Source: Salinisphaera sp. T31B1 (lineage in GTDB: Bacteria; Pseudomonadota; Gammaproteobacteria; Nevskiales; Salinisphaeraceae). Taken from it: DNA of 64,000 nucleotides. Positions 45,362 to 59,160 of this stretch are shown piece by piece. A program made the position numbers and the translations under genes. The stretch lies in the NCBI RefSeq assembly GCF_040361275.1, contig NZ_APNH01000001.1, positions 496,001 through 560,000 on the forward strand, written 5' to 3'. The notes under the pieces are model-generated. The model was not told the origin of the DNA and did no database searches. It saw only the letters and a list, made by a program, of their open reading frames with translations. Numbering within the stretch: position 1 is the first letter of the stretch; the number at the start of each line of letters is the position of its first letter.

Positions 45362-46855
45362 TCAGGCTTTTTCCGATGCCATGCCCAGTTCCTTGATCTT
45401 GCGGGTCAGCGTATTACGCCCCCAACCGAGCAGCCGGGCGGCCTCCTGGCGATGGCCGTCGGTCTGATCGAGCGCGGCCCGTATCATCACGCGTTCCAGG
45501 CTGGGAATGGCTTCGTCGAGCAGGTGATCGGCGCCTTCGGCCAGCCGCAGTTGCGCCCATCGGGCCAGCTCGGCGTCCCAGCTGTGGGCCGGCACACCCT
45601 CCGGCGGTGTCGATGTCGGCGACTCGGCGATGGCTGGAACCTGCTCGCCCACCGCGGCCACCGGGGCTTCGCCGGCTGCGGCCGGCAGGGCGCGATCGTC
45701 GCGCAGCTCGTGGGGCAGATCCTCGAGCACGACCTCGCGGCCCGGCGCCATCACCGTCAGCCACCGACACAGATTTTCCAGTTGCCGGACATTGCCGGCC
45801 CAGTCCAGTGCGGCCAGGAAACGGGCGGCCTGAGCGCTCAGAGTCTTGAGCTCCATCTGCAGCTCACGGGCCGCCCGGCCGAGAAAGAACTCCAGTAACA
45901 GCGGGATATCCTCGCGGCGCTCGCGTAGCGGCGGTACCCGTAGCCGAATGACGTTGAGCCGGTGGAACAGATCTTCCCGGAACCGGCCTTTCTTGACCTC
46001 GGCTTCCAGGTTCTGATTGGTCGCGGCGATGATGCGCACATCCACGGTCACCGGTGTGTGCCCGCCGACGCGATAGAACTGGCCGTCCTGGAGCACGCGC
46101 AGCAGACGCGTCTGCAGATCGGCCGGCATGTCGCCGATCTCGTCGAGAAACAGCGTGCCGCCGTGGGCTTGTTCGAAGCGTCCGCGGCGCTGGGCCGCTG
46201 CGCCGGTGAACGCGCCTTTCTCGTGGCCGAAGAACTCCGATTCCATCAGGTCCTTGGGAATCGCGGCCGTGTTGACAGCGATGAACGGGCGGGCGGCACG
46301 CGGACTGTGCTCGTGCAGCGCATGGGCAACCAGCTCCTTGCCGGTGCCGGATTCGCCGGTGATCAGGACCGTGATGTTCGATGCCGACAGCCGGCCGATC
46401 GCCCGGAAAACCTCCTGCATCGCGGGCGCTTCGCCGATGATGATCGACTCCTGGGTACGCGCCTGGCCGGTGCTGGGCTCTTCCTCGCGGGCCAGACGCG
46501 CCCCGCGCGTGATCAATTCGACGGCTTCGTCCAGATCGAAGGGTTTGGGCAGATACTCGAACGCACCACCGCGATACGACGATACCGCGCTGTCCAGATC
46601 CGAGTGCGCGGTCATGATGATGATCGGCAGGTCCGGACAGACCCCGCGTACGCGTTCGAGCAGATCCAGCCCGGAAATACCCGGCATGCGGATATCGGTG
46701 AGCAACACGTCGGGTACGTCGTCCTCGATCGCATCCAGCATTTCCGCGCCGCCAGGGAAGCTGCGCACGGCGATGGACGCATTCTTCAGGGCGCGTTCGA
46801 GTACCCAGCGGATGGATTCGTCGTCGTCGACGACCCAAGCGGTCAACTCAGCCAT
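45362..46855 (-). CDS. ntrC: Nitrogen regulation response regulator NtrC
   Basis: A 497-residue sigma-54 activator. The receiver domain has the phosphorylation site Asp54 (LLTDIRMPG) and the switch lysine in YLPKPFD. The AAA+ domain has Walker A GESGTGKE (167-174) and the sigma-54 contact loop GAFTGA (214-219). The C-terminal Fis-type helix-turn-helix is [20 protein letters not shown]. The ATG at 46855 lies inside the end of ntrB with an 8-base overlap. It activates nitrogen-starvation genes with NtrB, including probably glnA nearby. Confidence 0.97.
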   Translation of the reverse strand: MAELTAWVVDDDESIRWVLERALKNASIAVRSFPGGAEMLDAIEDDVPDVLLTDIRMPGISGLDLLERVRGVCPDLPIIIMTAHSDLDSAVSSYRGGAFEYLPKPFDLDEAVELITRGARLAREEEPSTGQARTQESIIIGEAPAMQEVFRAIGRLSASNITVLITGESGTGKELVAHALHEHSPRAARPFIAVNTAAIPKDLMESEFFGHEKGAFTGAAAQRRGRFEQAHGGTLFLDEIGDMPADLQTRLLRVLQDGQFYRVGGHTPVTVDVRIIAATNQNLEAEVKKGRFREDLFHRLNVIRLRVPPLRERREDIPLLLEFFLGRAARELQMELKTLSAQAARFLAALDWAGNVRQLENLCRWLTVMAPGREVVLEDLPHELRDDRALPAAAGEAPVAAVGEQVPAIAESPTSTPPEGVPAHSWDAELARWAQLRLAEGADHLLDEAIPSLERVMIRAALDQTDGHRQEAARLLGWGRNTLTRKIKELGMASEKA

Positions 46856-47924
46856 CGGGCGTCTCCAGAGGCAGAAATACGCTGAAAATCGTCTGCCCGG
46901 GTCGGCTTTCGCATTCGATGAGCCCCTGGTGCAGATGTATAAGGTATTGAGCGATCGGCAGGCCCATGCCGGTGCCCTCGGCACGCGAGCTGACCATCGG
47001 GTGGAATATCCGTGGCAACAGCTCGCGGGCGATGCCCGGGCCGTTGTCGATCACGTCGATGCGTACCACCAGCCGGTGCTGACTGCCGCCGATGGTGAAC
47101 AGCCGCTGGGTGCGCGTACGCAACAGGATGTCGCCCGAATCGCCCAGCGCGGTCACCGCGTTGCCGACCAGATTGAACAGGGTCTGGATCATCTGTTCGC
47201 GATCGGCATGGATCTCGGGAATGCTGGGATCGTAGTCTCGCGCCAGCGATATGCCATCCGGCAGATCGGCACTGATCAGCGCGCGCACGTGCTCGAGCGG
47301 CTCGTGAATGTTCAACGGCTGCTTGTTCGGCGGCCGCCGTGGCCCGAGCATGCCGTCGACGAGATTCTGCAGCCGATCGGCCTCGCGGATGATGACCGTG
47401 GTGAACTCCTTGAGGCCGTCGTCGCCAATCTCCCGTTCGAGCAGCTGGGCGGCGCCGCGCAGCCCGCCCAGCGGGTTCTTGATCTCGTGCGCCAGCCCGC
47501 GAAGCATTTCGCGGTTGGCCAGATTCTGGACCCGCATCTGATCGTCGCGGGAAATACGCAGCTGGCGATCCAACGACAGGAACTCCAGTAGCAGGGCGGA
47601 GTCGCCGTTGCGATCAGTGAACGGCGTGACCGTGCAGTCCACGATCATTGGATCACCGCCACCGGCCCGCAGATGCAGCTCGCGCTCGGTGAAGGCCGCG
47701 CCGTCGGCCAGCGCACCGGTGAGCTTGTGCCGGTGATCGACGAGATAAGGCAATGCCTTGTCGAAGGGTTCGCGACCGCAGTGGCGCGCCGAGACGCCGA
47801 ACAGCATTTCACTGGCGGTATTCAGATAGGTCACCCGAAGTTCGGCATCCAGACAGACCACCGCCGTCTTCAGGTTGTCGAGAATGGTGTCCGGGCGGAC
47901 GCCGGTGCTGTCGCGGGGACTCAT
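46848..47924 (-). CDS. ntrB: Nitrogen regulation sensor histidine kinase NtrB
   Basis: A 358-residue soluble kinase. An N-terminal PAS domain (about 12-120, TILDNLKTAVVCLDAELRV) is followed by the phosphorylated His146 in GLAHEIKNPLGGLRGAAQL and an ATPase domain with N box FNLVGNAVTAL, G1 DVIDNGPGI and G2 GTGMGLPIAQ. It phosphorylates NtrC under control of a PII protein. ntrC overlaps its end. A sigma-54-like promoter and an NtrC-type site precede it, although the predicted start of transcription is only two bases before the ATG. Confidence 0.96.
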   Translation of the reverse strand: MSPRDSTGVRPDTILDNLKTAVVCLDAELRVTYLNTASEMLFGVSARHCGREPFDKALPYLVDHRHKLTGALADGAAFTERELHLRAGGGDPMIVDCTVTPFTDRNGDSALLLEFLSLDRQLRISRDDQMRVQNLANREMLRGLAHEIKNPLGGLRGAAQLLEREIGDDGLKEFTTVIIREADRLQNLVDGMLGPRRPPNKQPLNIHEPLEHVRALISADLPDGISLARDYDPSIPEIHADREQMIQTLFNLVGNAVTALGDSGDILLRTRTQRLFTIGGSQHRLVVRIDVIDNGPGIARELLPRIFHPMVSSRAEGTGMGLPIAQYLIHLHQGLIECESRPGQTIFSVFLPLETPDG

Positions 47925-47936
47925 GTAGGGTGCAAA

Positions 47937-47952
47937 AGCAAGAGTTGGGCCA
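47937..47952 (-). promoter_or_regulatory. Candidate sigma-54 promoter of ntrBC
   Basis: On the minus strand TGGCCCAACTCTTGCT (47952-47937) has GG and GC ten bases apart and matches 9 of the 11 defined bases of the sigma-54 consensus. The predicted +1 (about 47926) would leave almost no leader before the ATG at 47924, which is a caution. Confidence 0.42.
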
Positions 47953-47990
47953 GTGTCGAGTCATCTACACTAGCCGACACCGGCTCGCGG

Positions 47991-48007
47991 CGCACCATAT
48001 TGGTGCA
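47991..48007. promoter_or_regulatory. NtrC-binding site upstream of ntrB
   Basis: CGCACCATATTGGTGCA is a near-perfect dyad that matches the strong enterobacterial NtrC site TGCACCAAAATGGTGCA at all but the first base and one central base. It is centred about 73 bases before the predicted sigma-54 start. Confidence 0.7.
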
Positions 48008-48008
48008 T

Positions 48009-48698
48009 CTACATCGCGGTGGGCGCGCTCCCGGTGGCGCTGTTGTTGAGCCGCGGCGCGGCCGGTGCGCCGCCGGTATTGCCGGCAGCCGGCGCGGTGG
48101 CGGCGCCGGGCACGCTGTCGCCGTCCGCCGCGTCCGAGTTCAACGGCGAAATGGCGGCCGGTGGCTGCATGTAGAACGTGACCGGCGGAGTACGACGGAT
48201 CTCGCGGCCCTGGTAAAGCAGCGCGGCACTCAACGTGTGGCTGCCCCGGGCGACGTTGCCGAGCTGCAGCTGGGTCTGTTCGGTGGGCGACTGCGGAATG
48301 GGGCTGCCGTCCAGGTAATAGGTGATCTGCTCGCCGGCTCGCAGATCCGACGCGCCGCCGATGGTCAGCGTTACGGGCACCAGCCCCCGGGCATCGCGGA
48401 AGGTGGCTTCCGACTGGGGTTCGACCAACACGGGCGTGCGCGAATCCACGGCCCCCGAGGGGGTCGACTCGAGCCCGTTCGAGATCGCCTGCTCCTGTCG
48501 ACGCAAACGCTCGAGCGCGTCCGGGTCGCCGTCGACGTTCTGCAGACCGGGCAGATCCGCCGGTTTTGCCTGGCGTGTGGCGGCACTATCGCTGTAATGA
48601 CGAACGCCCTGAGCGTCCACCCAGGTATAGATCTCGGCGTGCGCGGCCATCGCCGTACACAGCAACACAAGGACGATCACGGCTTTCATGGACGTCAT
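48009..48698 (-). CDS. DUF4124 domain exported protein
   Basis: A 229-residue protein with a signal peptide (about residues 1-21, ending AMAAHA) and an N-terminal DUF4124 domain recognised by EIYTWVDAQGVRHYSDSA. A middle region resembles a beta-sandwich (VPVTLTIGGASDLRAGEQITYYLDGSP), and the end is a low-complexity Ala/Gly/Asn tail. DUF4124 genes are often found beside glnA and ntrB in gammaproteobacteria; their function is unknown. ATG at 48698 or 48689 are both possible; neither has a strong ribosome-binding site. It is cut off from glnA by a terminator. Confidence 0.8.
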   Translation of the reverse strand: MTSMKAVIVLVLLCTAMAAHAEIYTWVDAQGVRHYSDSAATRQAKPADLPGLQNVDGDPDALERLRRQEQAISNGLESTPSGAVDSRTPVLVEPQSEATFRDARGLVPVTLTIGGASDLRAGEQITYYLDGSPIPQSPTEQTQLQLGNVARGSHTLSAALLYQGREIRRTPPVTFYMQPPAAISPLNSDAADGDSVPGAATAPAAGNTGGAPAAPRLNNSATGSAPTAM

Positions 48699-48717
48699 GA
48701 TGCCCGAACCGGCGCGC

Positions 48718-48752
48718 AAAAAAAGGGCGCACCCGACGATCGGATACGCCCT
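48718..48752 (-). terminator. Intrinsic terminator of glnA
   Basis: On the minus strand AGGGCG and CGCCCT (48752-48747, 48729-48724) form the base of a 13-pair stem including two G-T pairs, with a three-base loop and a run of seven T (48724-48718). It lies 59 bases after the glnA stop. Confidence 0.85.
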
Positions 48753-48810
48753 GCCGACCGATGCCACCCGATCGGGCGGCATCGGTCTCCCCTGAGGCGG
48801 GTCCTGCGGC

Positions 48811-50220
48811 TTAGCAGGAGTAGTACATGTCGAACTCGGCGGGATGCGTGCTCATCTTCATGCGCAGCACTTCCTCCATCTTGAGTTCGATATAACCATC
48901 GATCAGATCGTCGGTGAACACATCGCCCTTCTTGAGGAACTCGCGGTCGGCCGACAGCGCCTGCAGTGCTTCTTCGAGCGACTGGGCGACGGTCGGGATC
49001 GCCTTTTCCTCTTCCGGCGGCAGATCGTAGAGATCCTTGTCCATGGCTTCGCCCGGATGGATCTTGTTCTGGATACCGTCCAGACCGGCCATCATCATGA
49101 CCGCAAACGCCAGGTACGGGTTGGCGGTGGCATCGGGGAAACGGACCTCGATACGACGCGCCTTCGGGCTGGACACCCACGGGATACGGATCGAGGCCGA
49201 GCGGTTACGTGCCGAGTAGGCCAGCAGCACCGGCGCTTCGAAACCCTTGACCAGACGCTTGTAGCTGTTGGTCGACGCGTTGGCGAAGGCGTTGATCGCC
49301 TTGGCATGCTTGATGATGCCGCCGATGTAGTACAGCGCTTCCTCGGACAGACCGCCGTACTCGTCGCCGGAAAAGATGTTCTTGCCATCCTTGGACAGCG
49401 ACTGATGCACGTGCATGCCGGAGCCGTTGTCGCCGACCAGCGGCTTGGGCATGAAGGTCGCAGTCCGGCCGAAGCTGTGGGCCACGTTATGTACGCAGTA
49501 CTTGTAGACCAGCGTCTCGTCGGCTTTCTTGACCAGCGTGTTGAACAGCATGCCGATCTCGCCCTGGCCCGCGGTGCCCACTTCATGGTGATGCACTTCG
49601 ACGGTCAGGCCCATTTCTTCCATGGCCAGACACATGGCCGAGCGCATGTCCTGATGGGAGTCGACCGGCGGTACCGGGAAATAACCGCCCTTGATACCCG
49701 GGCGATGGCCCATGTTGCCTTCCGGATACTGCTTGGCGCTGTTCCAGTAGCCTTCTTCGGAGTCGATCGCGAAACCGGCGCCCTTCATTTCGTTCTGCCA
49801 GGTCACCGAGTCGAACACGAAGAACTCGGCTTCCGGACCGAAATAGGCGGTATCGGCGATGCCGGTCGAGGCCAGATAGGCTTCGGCACGCTTGGCGACC
49901 GTCCGCGGATCGCGCTCGTAGCCCATCATGGTGTTGGGTTCGAGGACGTCGCAGCGGATGATGACCGTCGGCTCTTCGAAGAACGGATCCAGAAGCGCCG
50001 TGGAGTCATCCGGCATGAGCACCATGTCGGACTCGTTGATGCCTTTCCAGCCGTCGATCGACGAGCCGTCAAACATCTTGCCTTCCTCCATGAACTCTTC
50101 GTCCACGACATGGGCCGGCATGGTGACGTGCTGTTCCTTGCCTCGGGTATCGCAGAAACGGAAGTCCACGAACTTCGCTTCGCTTTCCTTGATCAGCTTG
50201 ACCGCTTCGCTACTCGACAT
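48811..50220 (-). CDS. glnA: Glutamine synthetase, type I
   Basis: A 469-residue enzyme that forms glutamine from glutamate and ammonia. It has the beta-grasp motif [12 protein letters not shown], the metal and substrate region [25 protein letters not shown], the ATP loop [17 protein letters not shown] and the arginines in [10 protein letters not shown]. The adenylylation tyrosine is conserved in [11 protein letters not shown], so GlnE-type control is expected. The start at 50220 has AGGAG eight bases upstream. A sigma-54 promoter and an NtrC site lie upstream, so it is nitrogen-regulated. Confidence 0.98.
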   Translation of the reverse strand: MSSSEAVKLIKESEAKFVDFRFCDTRGKEQHVTMPAHVVDEEFMEEGKMFDGSSIDGWKGINESDMVLMPDDSTALLDPFFEEPTVIIRCDVLEPNTMMGYERDPRTVAKRAEAYLASTGIADTAYFGPEAEFFVFDSVTWQNEMKGAGFAIDSEEGYWNSAKQYPEGNMGHRPGIKGGYFPVPPVDSHQDMRSAMCLAMEEMGLTVEVHHHEVGTAGQGEIGMLFNTLVKKADETLVYKYCVHNVAHSFGRTATFMPKPLVGDNGSGMHVHQSLSKDGKNIFSGDEYGGLSEEALYYIGGIIKHAKAINAFANASTNSYKRLVKGFEAPVLLAYSARNRSASIRIPWVSSPKARRIEVRFPDATANPYLAFAVMMMAGLDGIQNKIHPGEAMDKDLYDLPPEEEKAIPTVAQSLEEALQALSADREFLKKGDVFTDDLIDGYIELKMEEVLRMKMSTHPAEFDMYYSC

Positions 50221-50289
50221 TGATGACTCCTTGTATAAGTAACCCGATCGGCCCATGTCTGGCAGACCGATGAGGACAGCCACTATAAA

Positions 50290-50305
50290 GGCAGTTTCCG
50301 TGCCA
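50290..50305 (-). promoter_or_regulatory. Sigma-54 promoter of glnA
   Basis: On the minus strand TGGCACGGAAACTGCC (50305-50290) has a perfect -24 TGGCACG and a -12 CTGC with the GG-N10-GC spacing. The predicted start is about 50279, giving a leader of about 58 bases. Confidence 0.75.
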
Positions 50306-50407
50306 CGTCACGTTATCCAGGGATCAGGCAGATACGCACGTCAACGCACCACAAAAGGGCGCCATAAAACCAAAACAGTGCATATGTCACGTACGCACGA
50401 AAACAGT

Positions 50408-50424
50408 GCACCAAAAGCGGGCAA
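50408..50424. promoter_or_regulatory. NtrC-binding site of glnA
   Basis: TGCACCAAAAGCGGGCA matches 14 of 17 bases of the strong NtrC site, with a perfect left half. It is centred about 137 bases before the sigma-54 start. A weaker GCACC half-site around 50346-50350 may be a second contact. Confidence 0.6.
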
Positions 50425-50477
50425 CGGGCGAGCCGGGCCATCCGTTATACTCCGCGCTCGAATAAAGGACAGTTTGC

Positions 50478-51371
50478 ATGGATTTCCAACAGCTCATCCT
50501 CCGGCTGCAGCAGTTCTGGGCCGATCGCGGCTGCGCGATCGTCCAACCGCTGGACATGCCGGTCGGCGCCGGAACGTTCCACCCGGCGACCTTCCTGCGC
50601 TCGATTGGCCCTGAGCCCTGGCGTGCGGCCTATGTACAGCCGTCGCGTCGGCCCACCGATGGCCGATATGGCGACAACCCGAACCGTTTGCAGCACTACT
50701 ACCAGTTCCAGGTCCTGCTCAAGCCCGCGCCCAAGGATATCCAGGCGCTTTATCTGGACTCGCTTGCGCATCTCGGTCTGGACATGTCGATCCACGACGT
50801 ACGCTTTGTCGAGGATAACTGGGAGTCGCCGACGCTCGGTGCCTGGGGTCTGGGTTGGGAGATCTGGCTCAACGGCATGGAAATCACCCAGTTCACGTAT
50901 TTCCAGCAGGTCGGCGGGCTGGATTGCCGCCCGGTTTCCGGCGAGATCACCTACGGGCTGGAACGGATCGCCATGTATATACAGAACGTCGAAAGCGTCT
51001 ACGACCTGGTCTGGTCGGACTCGCCGGCCGGCCGTATCTACTACGGCGATGTGTTTCACCAAAACGAGGTGGAACAGTCGACCTACAACTTCGAATATGC
51101 CGATGTCGACGCGCTGTTCGCCCGTTTCGACGGGCTCGAACGCGAATGCAGCGAACTGGTCGAGCGGAAGCTTGCGCTACCGGCCTACGAGCGCATGCTC
51201 GAATGCTCGCATACGTTCAATCTGCTGGACGCCCGCCACGCAATATCGGTGACCGAACGACAGGGCTATATCCTGCGGGTACGGACCCTGGCACGCGCCT
51301 GCGCACAGGCCTACTACGCCTCGCGTGAAGCGCTTGGTTTCCCCATGCTCGCCAAAAGCGAGGCCGCATGA
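50478..51371 (+). CDS. glyQ: Glycyl-tRNA synthetase alpha subunit
   Basis: A 297-residue class II synthetase subunit. It begins [17 protein letters not shown], then [38 protein letters not shown] and [11 protein letters not shown], all invariant in GlyQ. It carries the active site for glycine activation in the alpha2-beta2 enzyme. AAAGGA lies eight bases before the ATG. glyS overlaps its stop. Confidence 0.98.
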   Translation: MDFQQLILRLQQFWADRGCAIVQPLDMPVGAGTFHPATFLRSIGPEPWRAAYVQPSRRPTDGRYGDNPNRLQHYYQFQVLLKPAPKDIQALYLDSLAHLGLDMSIHDVRFVEDNWESPTLGAWGLGWEIWLNGMEITQFTYFQQVGGLDCRPVSGEITYGLERIAMYIQNVESVYDLVWSDSPAGRIYYGDVFHQNEVEQSTYNFEYADVDALFARFDGLERECSELVERKLALPAYERMLECSHTFNLLDARHAISVTERQGYILRVRTLARACAQAYYASREALGFPMLAKSEAA

Positions 51372-53440
51372 CCGCTACGCTACTCATAGAAATCGGCGTC
51401 GAGGAACTGCCGCCGCACGCCATGCGTCCGCTGGCCGACGCCTTCGCCGAACATATCGCGGACGGATGTCGCGAGGCCGGTCTGACGTTCTCCGGCCAGG
51501 CCCGGTACGCCACGCCTCGTCGTCTGGCTGTGGCGCTCACCGATGCCGCCGAACGTACCGAGCCCGTCGCCGTTGAAAAAAGCGGGCCGACCGTCGCGAT
51601 CGCGTTCGACGATGCCGGCCATCCCACGCCGGCGGCCGAAGGCTTCGCGCGCTCGCTGGGCACTACGGTCGACGCGCTCGATCGCGAAGACAGCGACAAG
51701 GGTGAACGGCTGGTATATCGAGGCGTCGAAGACGGCAAGCCACTGTCGTCGCTGATTCAGCCGATTGTCGACAAGGCTCTCAAGCGCCTACCGATTCCCA
51801 AGCTCATGCGCTGGGGCGAGGGCGACGCCGCCTTCGTTCGCCCGGTCCACTGGGTAGTCGCGCTTCACGGAGCGAGCGTAATCGAACTCGACGTGTTCGG
51901 CATTCAGGCTGGCCGCACCACCCGCGGGCACCGTTTCCACCACCCAGAGGCTATCGAGCTCCCCGATGCCGAACAGTATGCCGCGCAGCTGGAGCACCCC
52001 GGTCATGTCATCGCCGATCCAGATCGACGACGGGCGGCGGTCGCAGCCGAAGTCGAGCGTGCCGCGGCGGAATTCGGCGGCGCAGCGCTCATGGATGATT
52101 CGCTGCTCGAAGAGGTTACCGCGCTGGTCGAATGGCCGGTCGGCATCGCGGGTCGGTTCGATCCGCGTTTTCTGGAGCTGCCGCGCGAAGTGCTCATTTC
52201 CACACTGCAGAGCCATCAGCGCTATTTCCCGATCGAGGATACGGCCAACGATCTGCTGGCCGGCTTCGTCACGGTCGCCAATCTCGTCAGTCGTGACGTA
52301 GCCCAGGTCATCGCCGGTAACGAGCGCGTGGTACGCCCCCGGCTGGAAGATGCGCTGTTTTTCTGGCGCCAGGATCGCCAGCGCGGACTCGAAGCCCATG
52401 TGGACGGGCTGGCACGCGTCAGTTTTCAAAAGGAGCTGGGCTCGCTCGCAGACAAGAGCCGCCGCATGGCAGCGATCGCAGGTCAGCTGGCCGAGCCGGC
52501 TGGCGCCGATCCGGGTATTGTCGAACGCGCTACATTGCTGGCCAAGACCGACCTGCTGACCGAAATGGTCGGCGAGTTCCCTGACCTGCAGGGCGTCATG
52601 GGCCATTACTACGCGCAGGCCGACGGCGAGCCGGACGCCGTGGCACGGGCTCTGGCCGGCCAATACGCGCCAGCCCGAGCGGGCGCGCCGATCGCAGACG
52701 AGCCCGCCGGACGTTGTCTGGCGCTGGCCGACCGCCTCGATACCCTGGCCGGAATTTTCGCGATCAATCGTCGACCCAGCGGCGACAAGGACCCGTTCGG
52801 GCTCAGGCGTGCTGCGCTCGGCGCGCTGCGAACCCTGATCGAAGGGCCGATCGTCGCCGATCTTCACGCCCTGCTGAACGCTGCTGTCGAACAGCAGCCA
52901 GTGGCGGCCGCGCCGGATACCGTTGAAGCCCTCTGGATGTTCCACATGGAACGTCTGCGTGGCTACTATGTCGACAGCGGGATTGCAGTCGACCGGTTCG
53001 AGGCCGTTCAAGCGCTGGAAATCCACGACATGGTCGACTTCGACCGGCGGATTCACGCGGTGGACCGCTTTGCGGCGCTGCCCGAAGCCAACCTCGTGGC
53101 CGGCGCCCACAAGCGTATCCGCAATATCCTGCGTCGCAACGCGGACGCGCTGGCGGAGAGCGCGTTCGATACCGCGCGCCTCGTCGAGCCGGCAGAGACA
53201 ACCCTGTCCAGCGCGCTGATCGATCACCGTGAGGCAATCGATCAGGCCTCGGCAGCCGGTGACTACGGACAGGCGCTGAACAGCCTGGCCGCACTGGCCG
53301 ACCCGCTCGACCGTTTTTTCGCCGACGTCATGGTCATGGACGAGGACCCGGCGTTGCGGGCGAATCGTCTGGCCCTGCTGGCCGAGCTCGACGCACTGTG
53401 TCGACGCGTGGCCGACATCTCGCGTATCGCTCTGGATTAG
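51368..53440 (+). CDS. glyS: Glycyl-tRNA synthetase beta subunit
   Basis: A 690-residue tRNA-binding subunit. Family blocks are [15 protein letters not shown] at the start, [51 protein letters not shown] and [14 protein letters not shown]. The ATG overlaps the glyQ stop (ATGA). A near-parS sequence, TGTTCCACATGGAACG at 52938-52953, lies in the coding region and has a changed centre. Confidence 0.98.
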   Translation: MTATLLIEIGVEELPPHAMRPLADAFAEHIADGCREAGLTFSGQARYATPRRLAVALTDAAERTEPVAVEKSGPTVAIAFDDAGHPTPAAEGFARSLGTTVDALDREDSDKGERLVYRGVEDGKPLSSLIQPIVDKALKRLPIPKLMRWGEGDAAFVRPVHWVVALHGASVIELDVFGIQAGRTTRGHRFHHPEAIELPDAEQYAAQLEHPGHVIADPDRRRAAVAAEVERAAAEFGGAALMDDSLLEEVTALVEWPVGIAGRFDPRFLELPREVLISTLQSHQRYFPIEDTANDLLAGFVTVANLVSRDVAQVIAGNERVVRPRLEDALFFWRQDRQRGLEAHVDGLARVSFQKELGSLADKSRRMAAIAGQLAEPAGADPGIVERATLLAKTDLLTEMVGEFPDLQGVMGHYYAQADGEPDAVARALAGQYAPARAGAPIADEPAGRCLALADRLDTLAGIFAINRRPSGDKDPFGLRRAALGALRTLIEGPIVADLHALLNAAVEQQPVAAAPDTVEALWMFHMERLRGYYVDSGIAVDRFEAVQALEIHDMVDFDRRIHAVDRFAALPEANLVAGAHKRIRNILRRNADALAESAFDTARLVEPAETTLSSALIDHREAIDQASAAGDYGQALNSLAALADPLDRFFADVMVMDEDPALRANRLALLAELDALCRRVADISRIALD

Positions 53441-53473
53441 CCGCTAGACTGGGACGAAGCCCGAGGAGGCGTC

Positions 53474-54037
53474 ATGAAGCTGGTCATACTCGATCGTGAT
53501 GGTGTCATCAATGAAGACAGCGACGACTTTATCAAGTCGCCGGCCGAGTGGCGCCCGATTCCCGGTAGTCTGGAGGCGATCGTCAAACTCAAGCACGCCG
53601 GTTACCGCGTGGTGGTGGCAAGCAATCAATCGGGCCTCGCCCGGGGCCTGTTCGATTACGACACGCTGTTTGCGATCCACGACAAGATGACGCGGATGCT
53701 CGCCGACCTGGGTACGAGCGTGGATGGAATATTTTTCTGTCCGCATGGGCCGGATGACGATTGCGCCTGCCGCAAGCCCAAGACCGGCATGCTCGACGAC
53801 ATTGCGCGCCGGTTCGGGCGGTCCATCGCCGGCTGCCCGTTTATCGGTGATAGTGCCAGCGACATGGCGGCCGCTAAAACGGCCGGCGCGCGGCCGATTC
53901 GAGTCAAGAGCGGTAAATCCACACGCGATATGGCGGGTCAGCCGACGGCAGATGTCTTTACCGATCTTGCAACGGCTGCGCGGGCGTTGATCGCCGAAAC
54001 ATCGAACAAGAAGAGCGCTCGCCGCGCGACCCGCTAG
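53474..54037 (+). CDS. gmhB: D-glycero-beta-D-manno-heptose-1,7-bisphosphate 7-phosphatase
   Basis: A 187-residue HAD phosphatase for LPS inner-core heptose synthesis. Motif I is VILDRDGVINED, motif II VASNQSGLARG, the zinc-binding loop FFCPHGPDDDCACRKPKTG contains the expected three cysteines and histidine, and motif III is FIGDSASDMAAA. GAGGAGG precedes the ATG. It follows glyS by 33 bases in the common gammaproteobacterial order. Downstream to gyrB 190 bases hold no clear gene; a GAGCCG/CGGCTC hairpin near 54051-54067 lacks a T-run. Confidence 0.94.
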   Translation: MKLVILDRDGVINEDSDDFIKSPAEWRPIPGSLEAIVKLKHAGYRVVVASNQSGLARGLFDYDTLFAIHDKMTRMLADLGTSVDGIFFCPHGPDDDCACRKPKTGMLDDIARRFGRSIAGCPFIGDSASDMAAAKTAGARPIRVKSGKSTRDMAGQPTADVFTDLATAARALIAETSNKKSARRATR

Positions 54038-54224
54038 CAGGCCGGCCGCACGAGCCGATTGCCGGCTCTTACAGCCCTGTCACGCCACTAAAGCGGCCAA
54101 GGCGACCGTCGGCTCTCACCCGGCCACCGTGCGCTGTTGAACGCGCTCACAAGACCCAAAGCTGACGATACCGCGGCAAGGTGCGTATAGCCGAACGGCC
54201 AAACGAACCGACCGCCGCCCGGCG

Positions 54225-57783
<3,559 letters not shown>

Positions 57784-57803
57784 TTATGGCGTCGATGAAT
57801 GCG

Positions 57804-58904
57804 CTAGAGACGCATCGGCATCACGACATAGCGTGTCGCCGGATCATCCGTTGCTTGCAGCAGCCCCGAGCTGTCCGGCCCGGATAAAGACAACGTGAAC
57901 TCGGATGCGCTCATGGCGCCCAATGCTTCGAGCAGGTAATTCACGTTGAATCCGATTTCGATCGGATCGCTGTCGTAGCTGACCTGCAACTCGTCCTCGG
58001 CCTCTTCGCGTTCGACGTTCTGGGCCTGAAGCCTCAGCGTATGGTCACTGAGCGCCAGGCGAACCCCGCCGAACTTTTCATTCGACAGAATGGCAGTACG
58101 CGACAGCGCCTGACGAATCATGTCGCGATCGGCATGCATATGTTTGTCGGCCGCTTCCGGTATCACTCGTTCATAGTCCGGGAAACGACCGTCGATGAGT
58201 TTGGTGGTGAACACCAGGCCTGGCAGCTGAAGCCGCAAGTGTTTTCCGGACATCTGTAGGGTAATTTCCGCATCGCTCTGATCGAGCAGGCGGACCAATT
58301 CGGTAATAGCCTTTCGTGGCACGATCGCCTGTACCGGTTCAGCCAGATCGATATCGATCATGGCATCACTCAACGCCAGTCGATGGCCGTCGGTGGCCAC
58401 GCACCGGGCCCGATCGCTACGGAGGGCCAAGAGCAGACCGTTCAAGTAATAACGCACGTCTTGATGCGCCATAGCGAAATGGGTTCGATCAAGCAACTGT
58501 TTGAATGTTCCTTCCGGTAGGCTGAAACGCTGGCCTTCTTCGACTTCGTCCAGGTATGGCCAATCCTGAGCTGAGAGCGTGGCAAGAGTGAACCGCGAGC
58601 GTCCCGATTGTACTCGGGTCTGCTGCTGATCTTGTGACAGCTGGATTTCGGCGTCGTCCGGCAACCCACGGCAGATATCCAAGAGCTTGCGCGCGGGTAC
58701 GGCTGCCGAGCCGGGCGTGGTCGTCACCGCGGGACACTCGGTAACCAGTTCGAGCTCAAGGTCCGTCGCGGTCAAGATGATCCGCTCGTTTTCCGCTTTG
58801 ATCAGAATGTTCGACAGGATCGGCATGGTCTGACGTCGTTCGACGACACCGATAACGGTCTGTAGAGCGGTGAGCAGATCTTTGCGCTGCACTGAAAATT
58901 GCAT
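57804..58904 (-). CDS. dnaN: DNA polymerase III beta subunit (sliding clamp)
   Basis: A 366-residue clamp of three DnaN domains. The N-terminus MQFSVQRKDLLTALQTVIGVVERRQTMPIL and the C-terminus SSGLLQATDDPATRYVVMPMRL are typical, the latter forming the protein-binding pocket. It follows dnaA across the AT-rich candidate origin; recF starts 20 bases beyond its stop. Confidence 0.98.
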   Translation of the reverse strand: MQFSVQRKDLLTALQTVIGVVERRQTMPILSNILIKAENERIILTATDLELELVTECPAVTTTPGSAAVPARKLLDICRGLPDDAEIQLSQDQQQTRVQSGRSRFTLATLSAQDWPYLDEVEEGQRFSLPEGTFKQLLDRTHFAMAHQDVRYYLNGLLLALRSDRARCVATDGHRLALSDAMIDIDLAEPVQAIVPRKAITELVRLLDQSDAEITLQMSGKHLRLQLPGLVFTTKLIDGRFPDYERVIPEAADKHMHADRDMIRQALSRTAILSNEKFGGVRLALSDHTLRLQAQNVEREEAEDELQVSYDSDPIEIGFNVNYLLEALGAMSASEFTLSLSGPDSSGLLQATDDPATRYVVMPMRL

Positions 58905-59160
58905 GGACGGCTCCGAAGGCGGTCAGTCTTGTTGTATTAAAAGGTCTTTAAGAAAAGCTAGTAATAGTAGCAATAGGCTCGCGCGAACCTGTTGAAAAGG
59001 CAGTTTTAATCAATTAAATCAATTGCTTGTGATTCATTAAAGTCTGTTCAGAACGGCTGTGCAGGCTGTTGCCGGGTTGTGGACAAACTGTGTTCGAAAC
59101 CGGCGTCGGACAGGTGTCTGGCCTGTTCCAGTCAGTTGTCCCAGGCTTATCCACAACTAA
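58905..59160. other. Candidate oriC in the dnaA-dnaN interval
   Basis: A 250-base gap with AT-rich DNA (about 58930-58975 and 59004-59045) in an otherwise GC-rich region, a likely unwinding element. DnaA boxes are TTATCCACA at 59147-59155, overlapping the dnaA end, and TTGTCCACA on the minus strand (59086-59078, one mismatch). The location between dnaA and dnaN and the two parS sites nearby fit. Only two clear boxes were found, so the boundary is uncertain. Confidence 0.5.

Noticed and set aside
52938-52953. Third parS site in glyS (TGTTCCACATGGAACG)
   Set aside because: The essential CACGTG centre is CACATG, and the sequence is explained by the coding region; binding is unlikely.
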